In this document: positions 5,767 through 12,251 of the stretch, piece by piece
Position numbering within the stretch: position 1 is the stretch's first letter
Layout: every line of letters starts with the position of its first letter
From: an uncultured Prevotella sp.
Lineage (GTDB): Bacteria; Bacteroidota; Bacteroidia; Bacteroidales; Bacteroidaceae
NCBI GenBank assembly: GCA_905373605.1
Contig: CAJPTO010000062.1
Span: 1-13,861, forward strand
Direction: 5' to 3'
DNA: 13,861 nt
Notes under the pieces: generated by a model
What the model was told of the DNA's origin: nothing
Database searches by the model: none
What the model saw: only the letters and a program-made list of their open reading frames with translations
Position numbers and translations under genes: made by a program

Positions 5767-8328
5767 TTAGTCTAACCACTTCACGTAAGCGAAGTCTTGA
5801 CGGTGAGGCAGAAGGTCGTTCTTGGGATACATTCTCACACAAGTTCTGTACGTGCCGGCGTTAGAAGGCTCAATTTCGGCCTCGAAAGTGTAGAGGTTGC
5901 CCTCGCGCTTAATCATCTTAAACTGGTGGGTGCTGTACACTTCGCGGTCCGAATCGCTTTGTTCGTTGTTCAGAGCCACGAGCTCCAGTCCAACAGCATC
6001 GTCCAAACCTTGTTCGTCGATTACGTAACGTATCTTGTATTTCATGCCCGTTTCGCCGCCATTCTCAAGGAACGATGTCTCTTTAGACACCACATGGATG
6101 CCATCCCAGCGTTCGGCAACAGCCTCTTTCCACAATGAAATCTTCTTGGCCAGTTCGAAGTTGTTGGCCATGAGCTTGGCCGAGCGTTTAGCTTGGCGGT
6201 TGTAGAACTTGTCGAAGTAGTCGTCCAGCTGACGTTTCATCGTGTAATGGGGTGCGATGGTGGCAATGGAGTTTTTGATAACCTGTATCCACTTCTCGCT
6301 GTAGCCCTTCTTGTTCTTCCTATAGTACATGGGGATAATCTCGTTTTCGAGCAATCCGTAGATAGTTGCAGCGTCAAGCTTGTCTTGGTACTCTTGGTTT
6401 TGATAGGTACGCTTTTCGCTTAGTGCCCAACCAGCACCCTCGCGATAGCCTTCAACCCACCATCCGTCTAGCACGGAGAGGTTTACAACACCATTAAGTT
6501 CGGCTTTCTCGCCCGATGTACCCGAAGCTTCCAATGGACGTGTGGGCGTGTTCATCCAGATGTCTACGCCAGAAACCAAGCGGCGAGCCAACTGCATGTC
6601 GTAATCTTCAAGGAAAATAATCTTGCCCAAGAACTCGGGACGCTGGCTTATCTCGAAAATACGCTTGATAAGTCCTTGTCCGGCGCCGTCGGCAGGGTGT
6701 GCTTTACCCGAGAAGAAGAACAATACGGGGTGTTCGGGGTCGTTGACAATCTTCGACAAGCGTTCAATGTCGGTGAAAAGCAAGTGTGCGCGCTTGTAAG
6801 TTGCAAAGCGGCGGCAGAAGCCAATCATCAAAGCGTTGGGGTTGATGCGCTCTAGCAAGGACACAACGCGCGAGGGGTCTCCTTGATTCTTAAGCCAAGT
6901 CTCGGTAAACATTTCTCTAATGAATTTAACGAGCTTGTTTTTCAGTGCCATGCGCGTATTCCAAATCTCTTCGTCTTCAACATTGTAAATGGCGTGCCAA
7001 ATCTTTTCGTTGCTTTGGTCGGCCATGAAAGTGGGGTCGAAGTGCTTATCATAGAGCTTACGCCATTCGGTGGCGGTCCAAGTGGGCAGGTGAACGCCGT
7101 TGGTTACGTAGCCCACGTGGTTTTCTTCCGGGTAATAGCCGCCCCAAATGGGTGCGAACATCTTTTGGCTAACCCATCCGTGCAGGCGGCTTACGCCGTT
7201 AACCTCTTGGCAAGTGTTGCAAGCGAACACCGACATGCAGAAGCGTTCGTCGTGGTTGTCGGGGTTTTCGCGGCCCATACCGATAAATTCGTCCCACGAA
7301 ATGCCCAGTCGTGAGGGGTATCCACCCATGTATTTGCCGAACAGGTTCTCGTCAAAATAGTCGTGACCAGCAGGCACAGGCGTGTGAACGGTGTAGAGCG
7401 AAGAGGCTCTAACCAGCTCCATTGCCTCGTTAAAAGGCATGCCGCCATCCACATAGTCGCACAGGCGTTGCAGGTTACACAGCGCGGCATGACCCTCATT
7501 GCAGTGATAAATCTGCTTTTTGATGCCCAGTTTCTTCAGCGTCAAGATGCCACCCATGCCCAAGAGTATCTCTTGTTTCAGGCGGTTTTCGTTGTCGCCG
7601 CCATAGAGTGCGTGCGTAATGGGGCGGTCGTATTCGGAGTTGAGCTCGTTATCCGTGTCGAGCAAGTAAAGACTTATGCGGCCAACGTTCATGCGCCACA
7701 CGTAAGCATGCACCATATAGTTCATGTAAGGCACTTCAACAACCACAGGGTTGCCATGCTCATCGAGCTGCCTAACGATGGGAAGCGAGTTAAAGTTCTG
7801 CGCATCGTAATTGGCAATCTGCTGTCCGTCCATGCTCAACGACTGCTTAAAGTAGCCATATCTGTACAAGAAGCCAACGGCGCACATGTCCACGTTGCTG
7901 TCTGAGGCCTCCTTAAGGTAGTCGCCAGCGAGCATACCCAAGCCGCCCGAATAGATTTTCACCACTTGGTTGATGCCGTATTCCATGCTGAAATAAGCCA
8001 CCGAGGGGCGTTTGCTGTCGGGTTTAACATCCATATACTTGCGGAACATGGCATACACGTCCTTCACTTTCTTCATCAGAGCCTTGTCCTTCACGATTTC
8101 TTCCTTGCGGTCGTAGCTCAAACGTTCGAGCAACATCACGGGATTGTGTCCCACTTTCTCGTAAAGTGCTTCGTCGAGGCTCTTCCACATGTTGCGTGCC
8201 TCGTAGTTCCAAGCCCACCACATGTTGTGTGCAAGCTCGTCCAGACATTTGAGTTCTTCCGGCAGTCGCGACTTAATGGAAAGTTCTTTCCACACCGGAG
8301 CATTTGAATAATCGGCTTTAATCTTCAT
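5767..8328 (-). CDS. glgP: Alpha-glucan (glycogen) phosphorylase, GT35, DUF3417 type
   Basis: This 853-residue PLP enzyme is predicted to release glucose 1-phosphate from glycogen chain ends by phosphorolysis, in the cytoplasm. The N-terminal ~130 residues (with LDELAHNMWWAWNYEARNMW) match the DUF3417 region that marks the non-classical bacterial and archaeal phosphorylase branch. The AYFSMEYGI block is at 111-119, the GGLGMLAGD loop at 128-136 and the GFCRRFATYKRA substrate/phosphate region at 503-514. The PLP-lysine block is ASGTSGEKAELNG (601-613), with Lys 608 as the expected Schiff-base residue. A C-terminal part (about 750-853) lies beyond the catalytic core. The start ATG (8326-8328) is 27 bp past the stop of the glycogen synthase gene, so the two are very likely co-transcribed. 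A terminator (5677-5722) follows. The exact glucan preference (glycogen or maltodextrin) is inferred from the partner gene. Confidence 0.95.
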   Translation of the reverse strand: MKIKADYSNAPVWKELSIKSRLPEELKCLDELAHNMWWAWNYEARNMWKSLDEALYEKVGHNPVMLLERLSYDRKEEIVKDKALMKKVKDVYAMFRKYMDVKPDSKRPSVAYFSMEYGINQVVKIYSGGLGMLAGDYLKEASDSNVDMCAVGFLYRYGYFKQSLSMDGQQIANYDAQNFNSLPIVRQLDEHGNPVVVEVPYMNYMVHAYVWRMNVGRISLYLLDTDNELNSEYDRPITHALYGGDNENRLKQEILLGMGGILTLKKLGIKKQIYHCNEGHAALCNLQRLCDYVDGGMPFNEAMELVRASSLYTVHTPVPAGHDYFDENLFGKYMGGYPSRLGISWDEFIGMGRENPDNHDERFCMSVFACNTCQEVNGVSRLHGWVSQKMFAPIWGGYYPEENHVGYVTNGVHLPTWTATEWRKLYDKHFDPTFMADQSNEKIWHAIYNVEDEEIWNTRMALKNKLVKFIREMFTETWLKNQGDPSRVVSLLERINPNALMIGFCRRFATYKRAHLLFTDIERLSKIVNDPEHPVLFFFSGKAHPADGAGQGLIKRIFEISQRPEFLGKIIFLEDYDMQLARRLVSGVDIWMNTPTRPLEASGTSGEKAELNGVVNLSVLDGWWVEGYREGAGWALSEKRTYQNQEYQDKLDAATIYGLLENEIIPMYYRKNKKGYSEKWIQVIKNSIATIAPHYTMKRQLDDYFDKFYNRQAKRSAKLMANNFELAKKISLWKEAVAERWDGIHVVSKETSFLENGGETGMKYKIRYVIDEQGLDDAVGLELVALNNEQSDSDREVYSTHQFKMIKREGNLYTFEAEIEPSNAGTYRTCVRMYPKNDLLPHRQDFAYVKWLD

Positions 8329-8355
8329 AATTCTCAGTTCAATTATTGAATAATG

Positions 8356-10032
8356 TTATTGTTTCTCTTGTTTTGTTCGCTCTTCGGCCTTTGTCAAGGC
8401 GAAGTCGTAAGCATCTTCGTAATAGGTGATGAACTTCTTCCAAAGGGCTTTTTTCGATAGGCTCTTGGCTTTTTCCCTGGCCTTCGTCACCTGTGTCTTG
8501 CCTAACAAGGCATAGCCTGTAACCGCATCCCTTATCTCGTTGGCCACGTCTTGGTAGTTGTAATCGGTGCGATGCACAATCTTCACGCCGTTCTCAAGGC
8601 TGTTTTCTGCCCTTTCATCGGCCAAGACATGCTGCGCCCAGATGCCAAAACCAGCCAAATCTGTGGTGATACAGGGTATGGAGAAAGCCACAGCCTCAAG
8701 CGGCGTGTATCCCCAAGGCTCGTAATAGGATGGGTAAACACAGAGGTCGTTGCCAAGTATGAGGTCGTAATAAGGCATGTTGAAAATGCCATCGTTGCCA
8801 TTGAGATAGCAAGGCACGAAGATTATCTTCACCTTATCTTCCTTGTTGTTCGCAAAATTAAGGGAATGCAACATGGAAAGTGTGTTGTCGTAGTCCATGT
8901 TGTGCAGCCAATGGGTGAGCATGGGCCAATGAAGGGGCGTGTCGAAAGTGGTTTCAGGGGTTGAATTAAGTCGCGCGGCAAGGTCTTCTCGGGCGTTTCC
9001 CACCCATGCAGGCACATCAACAAAGGCCACCACCTTTTTGTTTAGCCGTTCGTCAAAGCGCAAACGGTTCATGGCATCAATGAAAACGTCAATGCCTTTG
9101 TTCCTGAATTCGTATCGCCCACTGGTAGAAACGATGAGTGTATCATCGTCAAACGTGTCACCAGTAAGGCAGTTTGCCACGCGCAGCAGTTCTTTTCGCG
9201 CACGTTTCCTTTTGGCATTGAAGGCGTTTCCCTTAGGTACAAAGTCGTCTTCAAAGCCGTTTGGCAGCACCACATCCACCTCTTTGTCCAGCAACTCGCG
9301 GCATTCTTTGGCCGTGATGTCGCTAACGGTGGTGAAACAGTCCACGTTCCAAGCCGTTTGTTTCTCTATCGAATGCTTGCTTTGCATGTTCAATTCGTTG
9401 GCCATTTGGTCGCCGTTGTATGCAAAGAGATACTCGTAGAGGGGCTTATGGTTGCCTGCGATGCTCCGTCCGATGCTTGTGGCGTGTGTAGTAAATATGG
9501 TAGCAACCTCTGGTAGGTGCTTCCGTACGTACAACAAGCCCAATCCGGCCATCCATTCGTTGCCGTGATATACCACCTTTGCGCCTTTTTCCACTTGGTG
9601 TCCATAGAAGCTCTCCACCACTTTTGCTGCAGCAAACGAGAACATCGACGCTTCATCGTAGTCGCCATAGCCGTGCAAGCTATCCACTTGGAAGTCTTCC
9701 CACATCTCGGCGTATATCCTATCCATCTCGGCAAAGAAGGGTTTGAAGTCTACAAGCACGGCAACAGGGGTGCCAGGAACGTCCCAACGACCCACTTTAA
9801 TGTTTAAACCGTCCGCCCGAGCCTGCATTGCCCAGTCGGAATAAAGGCTGTTCTCTTCCTGAAAACCAGTGTTCTCCTCCAAAAGCGGGCCAACGAAGAT
9901 TATCCTGTCGGGCATAGCCGCTTGCAAAGTTTGTGCCCGTGTCGAAAGAACCGTGTAAATCCCGCCTACTTTGTTACATACTTCCCAACTTGACTCTAGA
10001 ATATAGTCGGGGAATAGCTTTCTTCTATTCAT
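8356..10032 (-). CDS. Glycogen synthase, eukaryote-like GT3 family
   Basis: This 558-residue glycosyltransferase is predicted to extend alpha-1,4-glucan chains from a nucleotide-glucose donor. It resembles fungal and animal glycogen synthase (GT3) more than bacterial GlgA (GT5). The N-terminus has SSWEVCNKVGGIYTVLSTRA (14-33), the nucleotide-sugar/acceptor loop characteristic of GT3. SGRYEFRNKGID (304-315) is the donor phosphate region. YYEPWGYTPLEAV (436-448) contains the E-x7-E pair Glu 438 and Glu 446, followed by IPCITTDLAGFG (452-463) as in yeast Gsy2. It is shorter than yeast enzymes (about 700 residues) because it lacks the long phosphorylated C-terminal tail. The region matching the yeast glucose-6-phosphate-sensing arginine helix (about 512-533) is Lys-rich here. 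GT3 synthases are known from Bacteroidota, where UDP-glucose is the likely donor; this is inference for this protein. It is the first gene of the operon with glgP, behind a -7 box at 10055-10062. Confidence 0.93.
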   Translation of the reverse strand: MNRRKLFPDYILESSWEVCNKVGGIYTVLSTRAQTLQAAMPDRIIFVGPLLEENTGFQEENSLYSDWAMQARADGLNIKVGRWDVPGTPVAVLVDFKPFFAEMDRIYAEMWEDFQVDSLHGYGDYDEASMFSFAAAKVVESFYGHQVEKGAKVVYHGNEWMAGLGLLYVRKHLPEVATIFTTHATSIGRSIAGNHKPLYEYLFAYNGDQMANELNMQSKHSIEKQTAWNVDCFTTVSDITAKECRELLDKEVDVVLPNGFEDDFVPKGNAFNAKRKRARKELLRVANCLTGDTFDDDTLIVSTSGRYEFRNKGIDVFIDAMNRLRFDERLNKKVVAFVDVPAWVGNAREDLAARLNSTPETTFDTPLHWPMLTHWLHNMDYDNTLSMLHSLNFANNKEDKVKIIFVPCYLNGNDGIFNMPYYDLILGNDLCVYPSYYEPWGYTPLEAVAFSIPCITTDLAGFGIWAQHVLADERAENSLENGVKIVHRTDYNYQDVANEIRDAVTGYALLGKTQVTKAREKAKSLSKKALWKKFITYYEDAYDFALTKAEERTKQEKQ

Positions 10033-10054
10033 TTATATATATAAAATAATGCTG

Positions 10055-10087
10055 CAAAGGTAGCATAATTTTTAGACAATGCCCAAC
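10055..10087 (-). promoter_or_regulatory. Probable promoter of the glycogen operon
   Basis: On the minus strand, TACCTTTG (10055-10062) matches the TAnnTTTG -7 consensus, 22 bp upstream of the synthase ATG. The -33 region has only GTTG (10084-10087), at a slightly long spacing of 21 bp, so the -33 assignment is weak. Confidence 0.55.
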
Positions 10088-10161
10088 GTATGGTAGATTT
10101 ATTCGCAAAATATGCTGCATTATTGATTTAAGTTGGTAGGGCGAGCATGTCGGTACAGCAG

Positions 10162-10196
10162 CGGGCTTTCATGACATCAGCTGCCAAGAAAGCCCG
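10162..10196. other. 9-bp perfect hairpin between the HAD gene and the glycogen operon
   Basis: CGGGCTTTC (10162-10170) and GAAAGCCCG (10188-10196) form a perfect stem with a 17-nt loop. The minus strand, the direction of the HAD gene whose stop is 85 bp away, shows no T-tract after it. On the plus strand six T occur at 10202-10207, a few nt beyond the stem. It may be the 3' end structure of the HAD mRNA. Confidence 0.45.
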
Positions 10197-10212
10197 TTAA
10201 TGTTTTTTGCTT

Positions 10213-10242
10213 GCGTGCTGGTCTCGTTTTGAGAGCGCACGC
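10213..10242. other. Second hairpin downstream of the HAD gene
   Basis: GCGTGC (10213-10218) pairs with GCACGC (10237-10242), and inside it TCTC (10222-10225) pairs with GAGA (10231-10234) around a GTTTT loop, with a small internal loop. No T-tract follows on the minus strand. With the hairpin at 10162-10196 it makes a structured 3' region for the HAD transcript. Confidence 0.4.
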
Positions 10243-10280
10243 CGCCAAGTGGTTTTGAATGCCTTTCAGGGCTGTTACCA

Positions 10281-10922
10281 CTAAAGTTGCTTGCACAAAT
10301 CGGCGAAATCCACTTGCAGATAGTTGGGGATAATCACCCTTGTATATTGGCTTATCACCCCGATGGGGTTCGTTGTGCTGACCCCAACAAGCGGCATGCC
10401 CGCCGCCTTTACGGCTTTTAGGCCATTGATGCTGTCTTCGAAGCCTACGCAGTCGACCGGTTCGATGCCGAAATGTTTGGCTCCGAGGAGATAACAATAG
10501 GGGTCGGGCTTGCTTTGGGCAAAGTCTTCGGCCGTGAAAACGTGGTCGAAAATGGCGGTGAAGTTGGGATGTTGGCTATACACTTGCTGCATCTTTTCGT
10601 TGTTGCTGCTGGTGACGACGGCCGTCTTCACGTCAAGCTGATGCAATTGTGCTATAAAATCCTCGAAGCCAGGCACATAATCGAAATGCATGTTGCGCTC
10701 GAAACCGTTGAGTTCATCCCGTATCTCGTTTTGCAAGTCTACCCTATCGGCAAAGTAACGCTCAAAAATCCACGTCAATGTTTGCCCTTTTATGGTGATG
10801 GCCAATTGTGGTTGGTGTGGGTAATGACATTCGAATACCTTGCGCCAAAAGTCGGTATACAGTGGCTCTGTGTCGAAAACCACACCGTCTAAGTCAAAAA
10901 GTGCCACTTTCTTGTAACTCAT
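10281..10922 (-). CDS. HAD-superfamily hydrolase, beta-phosphoglucomutase-like
   Basis: This 213-residue HAD protein is likely a sugar-phosphate phosphatase or phosphomutase. Motif I is FDLDGVVFDTEP (nucleophile Asp 10, acid/base Asp 12), motif II VVTSSN (102-107), motif III Lys 138 in SKPDP, and motif IV FEDS (Glu 162, Asp 163). The helical cap lies between about residues 16 and 85, which places it in subfamily IA with beta-PGM and phosphatases such as YcjU, YniC and GPH. The frame extends upstream to 11018, but ATG 10920-10922 is preferred because the protein then begins directly with the first HAD strand (MSYKKVALFDLDG), as family members do. The substrate cannot be read from the sequence. 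The glycogen genes downstream are a separate unit, and glycogen phosphorylase yields alpha- not beta-glucose 1-phosphate, so a direct pathway link is not supported. A probable promoter is at 10959-10986, with the 22-bp repeat array (11038-11153) upstream of it. Confidence 0.88.
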   Translation of the reverse strand: MSYKKVALFDLDGVVFDTEPLYTDFWRKVFECHYPHQPQLAITIKGQTLTWIFERYFADRVDLQNEIRDELNGFERNMHFDYVPGFEDFIAQLHQLDVKTAVVTSSNNEKMQQVYSQHPNFTAIFDHVFTAEDFAQSKPDPYCYLLGAKHFGIEPVDCVGFEDSINGLKAVKAAGMPLVGVSTTNPIGVISQYTRVIIPNYLQVDFADLCKQL

Positions 10923-10958
10923 ATTCTCTTTTGTTAAATGATAATTCTGTTGTTTATT

Positions 10959-10986
10959 CAAAAATAACGGGTTTATATCGTGCAAA
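10959..10986 (-). promoter_or_regulatory. Probable promoter of the HAD gene
   Basis: On the minus strand a -7 box TATTTTTG (10959-10966) matches TAnnTTTG, and TTTG (10983-10986) lies 16 bp upstream. That spacing is shorter than the 18-19 bp seen at the AraC-type and rho promoters. The predicted leader is about 30 nt. Confidence 0.45.
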
Positions 10987-11037
10987 CGATGTGGCTTTAT
11001 GAGGCCTTTTGTCGGCAAACTTTCATCATTACATCAG

Positions 11038-11153
11038 TACCAAGCTGTTGGTAGCGTGGCTACCAGACGCTTGTAGCGGGTGTACCAAACGCTTGTAGTG
11101 GGTTTACCAGCCGTTGGTAGCGTGGGTACCAGTCGTTGGTAGCATCATTACAA
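11038..11153. repeat. Five 22-bp tandem repeats with internal inverted half-sites
   Basis: Five imperfect units start at 11038, 11061, 11083, 11105 and 11127, and a sixth, partial one (TACAAG) at 11149. The first unit is 23 bp and the rest exactly 22. Each begins TACCA and holds TGGTA or TTGTA 10-11 bp later (11049, 11071, 11093, 11115, 11137: exactly 22 bp apart). The core is TACCArnCGyTkGTAGyGkG. Because TACCA and TGGTA are complementary, every unit is an inverted repeat, and neighbouring units form further ones, such as GGTAGCGTGGCTACC (11050-11064). A 22-bp period is not a multiple of three and no frame stays open as a repeat peptide, so it is not coding. It lies downstream of patatin and 50-165 bp upstream of the HAD promoter. 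Confidence 0.85.
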
Positions 11154-11300
11154 GAGGGTTCTTTTCTACTACTTGTCGCAAAAGCATCTATGTTCAGAAG
11201 CAAATGATGGCCTAGAACCGCATTTTTCTACAATTCATCGTGCGAAGGGGATGCGGATGATAAGGAAAAAAGGGGCAAAATGAATGGCCAAACGGCGTTA

Positions 11301-12164
11301 TTACTCCCTGGCATACATGCCGGCGTTAAGGTTTGCGATGAACTTTTCACCCTGTTCAAATCCCTCTTCGTAAAGGGCTTCCAGTTTATTTGTGTCTTTT
11401 TCCATTCGCCCCACGTCCATCGGGCGTTGCGGACGGATGCAAACCACGCGTCCCTCGCGTTCCAAATCTTCCACCAGCTGCAGTTGGGCATTGTAGGCTT
11501 CAAGCCTTCTGCTCAGTGCCACGCGCAGTCGCGGATACTTTTTATAGATGAAGTAAGGCGTCTTATGGTCTTTCCCTGTGGCCCTAAAGCCATAGTTGCG
11601 CGTCATCACCACCACGTTAAAAGGGTGCCCTGTGTCGATGGCACGCTGCACAGGAATGCTGTCTACAATGCCTCCATCAAGCATGGGGATACCATCAACG
11701 TTAACAATTTTGCTCACAAATGGCAGACTGCTCGAAGCCCGCACCACGTCTAAGGCGCGCTGTTTGTCGGCTTTCTCCGTTAGATACATTGCCCCTCCCG
11801 TCAGACAATTGGTGGTAACCATCTCAAACGTGGCCCTGTTGCTAAAGTATGTGTCGAAGTCGAAGGGTAAGATGTCGTTGGGAAAACGATTGTAAAGCAA
11901 GTTTTGGTCGAAGATGCACCCCTGCGTTACCAGGTGGCGCAATCCCAAATAATTGTAACGAGCAAGCAAGTCTATGTTTGAAAGCCTTGCTCGGCGCGGC
12001 TGCCAACTCATGTACGACATGCCATTGCACGCCCCAGCCGACACTGCAACAATGTAATTGAACCGCAAAGCATGCTTCATAAAAGCGTCTAGCACACCGC
12101 TTGTAAACACGCCTCGCATGCCTCCACCTTCAAGAACTAAGCCCGTATTTGCCCTTATTTGCAT
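11301..12164 (-). CDS. Patatin-like phospholipase (YjjU-type)
   Basis: This 287-residue protein has the patatin fold signatures: the oxyanion loop GGGMRG (13-18), the nucleophile elbow AVSAG with Ser 42, and DGG (162-165 region MLDGG) with Asp 163 as the second residue of the catalytic dyad. The first position of the usual G-x-S-x-G elbow is Ala here. There is no signal peptide, so it is likely a cytoplasmic or membrane-associated esterase/phospholipase A acting on lipid acyl esters. Length and layout match the bacterial YjjU-like branch, whose physiological substrates are poorly known. The start ATG 12162-12164 leaves only two residues-worth of slack before the conserved GLVLEGGG strand. It diverges from the aminopeptidase gene across 87 bp. 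Its 3' side faces the repeat array, and no clear terminator is visible. Confidence 0.9.
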   Translation of the reverse strand: MQIRANTGLVLEGGGMRGVFTSGVLDAFMKHALRFNYIVAVSAGACNGMSYMSWQPRRARLSNIDLLARYNYLGLRHLVTQGCIFDQNLLYNRFPNDILPFDFDTYFSNRATFEMVTTNCLTGGAMYLTEKADKQRALDVVRASSSLPFVSKIVNVDGIPMLDGGIVDSIPVQRAIDTGHPFNVVVMTRNYGFRATGKDHKTPYFIYKKYPRLRVALSRRLEAYNAQLQLVEDLEREGRVVCIRPQRPMDVGRMEKDTNKLEALYEEGFEQGEKFIANLNAGMYARE

Positions 12165-12186
12165 AAAACTATTTAAATTTTAGGGG

Positions 12187-12194
12187 CAAAGTTA
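12187..12194 (-). promoter_or_regulatory. -7 box for the patatin gene
   Basis: TAACTTTG on the minus strand matches the TAnnTTTG consensus and is 22 bp upstream of the patatin ATG. No TTTG is found at the -33 position, so only the -7 box is supported. Confidence 0.5.
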
Positions 12195-12216
12195 ATAAAA
12201 CATGCCCATTTTTTCC

Positions 12217-12224
12217 TATCTTTG
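12217..12224 (+). promoter_or_regulatory. -7 box for the Xaa-Pro aminopeptidase gene
   Basis: TATCTTTG matches the TAnnTTTG consensus and is 27 bp upstream of the ATG at 12252. It overlaps an in-frame TTG at 12222, which argues against that TTG as a start. No clear -33 TTTG is present. It lies only 22 bp from the opposing patatin -7 box, so the two promoters overlap. Confidence 0.55.
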
Positions 12225-12251
12225 CGTACAAATGTTTTAAAACTAATTATC

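Larger units (their letters stand above)
10923..11300. other. 378-bp intergenic region between the HAD and patatin genes
   Basis: From the HAD side it holds a short leader, a probable promoter (10959-10986), the 22-bp tandem repeat array (11038-11153), and about 145 bp without recognisable features up to the patatin stop codon. After the patatin stop a run of six T on the minus strand (11267-11272 as A on plus) is not preceded by a convincing stem, so I do not call a terminator there. Confidence 0.5.

Noticed and set aside
10281..11018. Longer HAD protein starting at 11018
   Set aside because: The extra 32 residues precede the first HAD strand, have no family counterpart and would span the probable promoter at 10959-10986.
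11038..11153. Tandem array considered as a CRISPR array
   Set aside because: Units are contiguous 22-bp direct repeats without unique spacers, and no cas gene is nearby.
11260..11300. T-rich stretch after the patatin stop considered as an intrinsic terminator
   Set aside because: Only about three base pairs can form in front of the T run, too weak for a terminator call.
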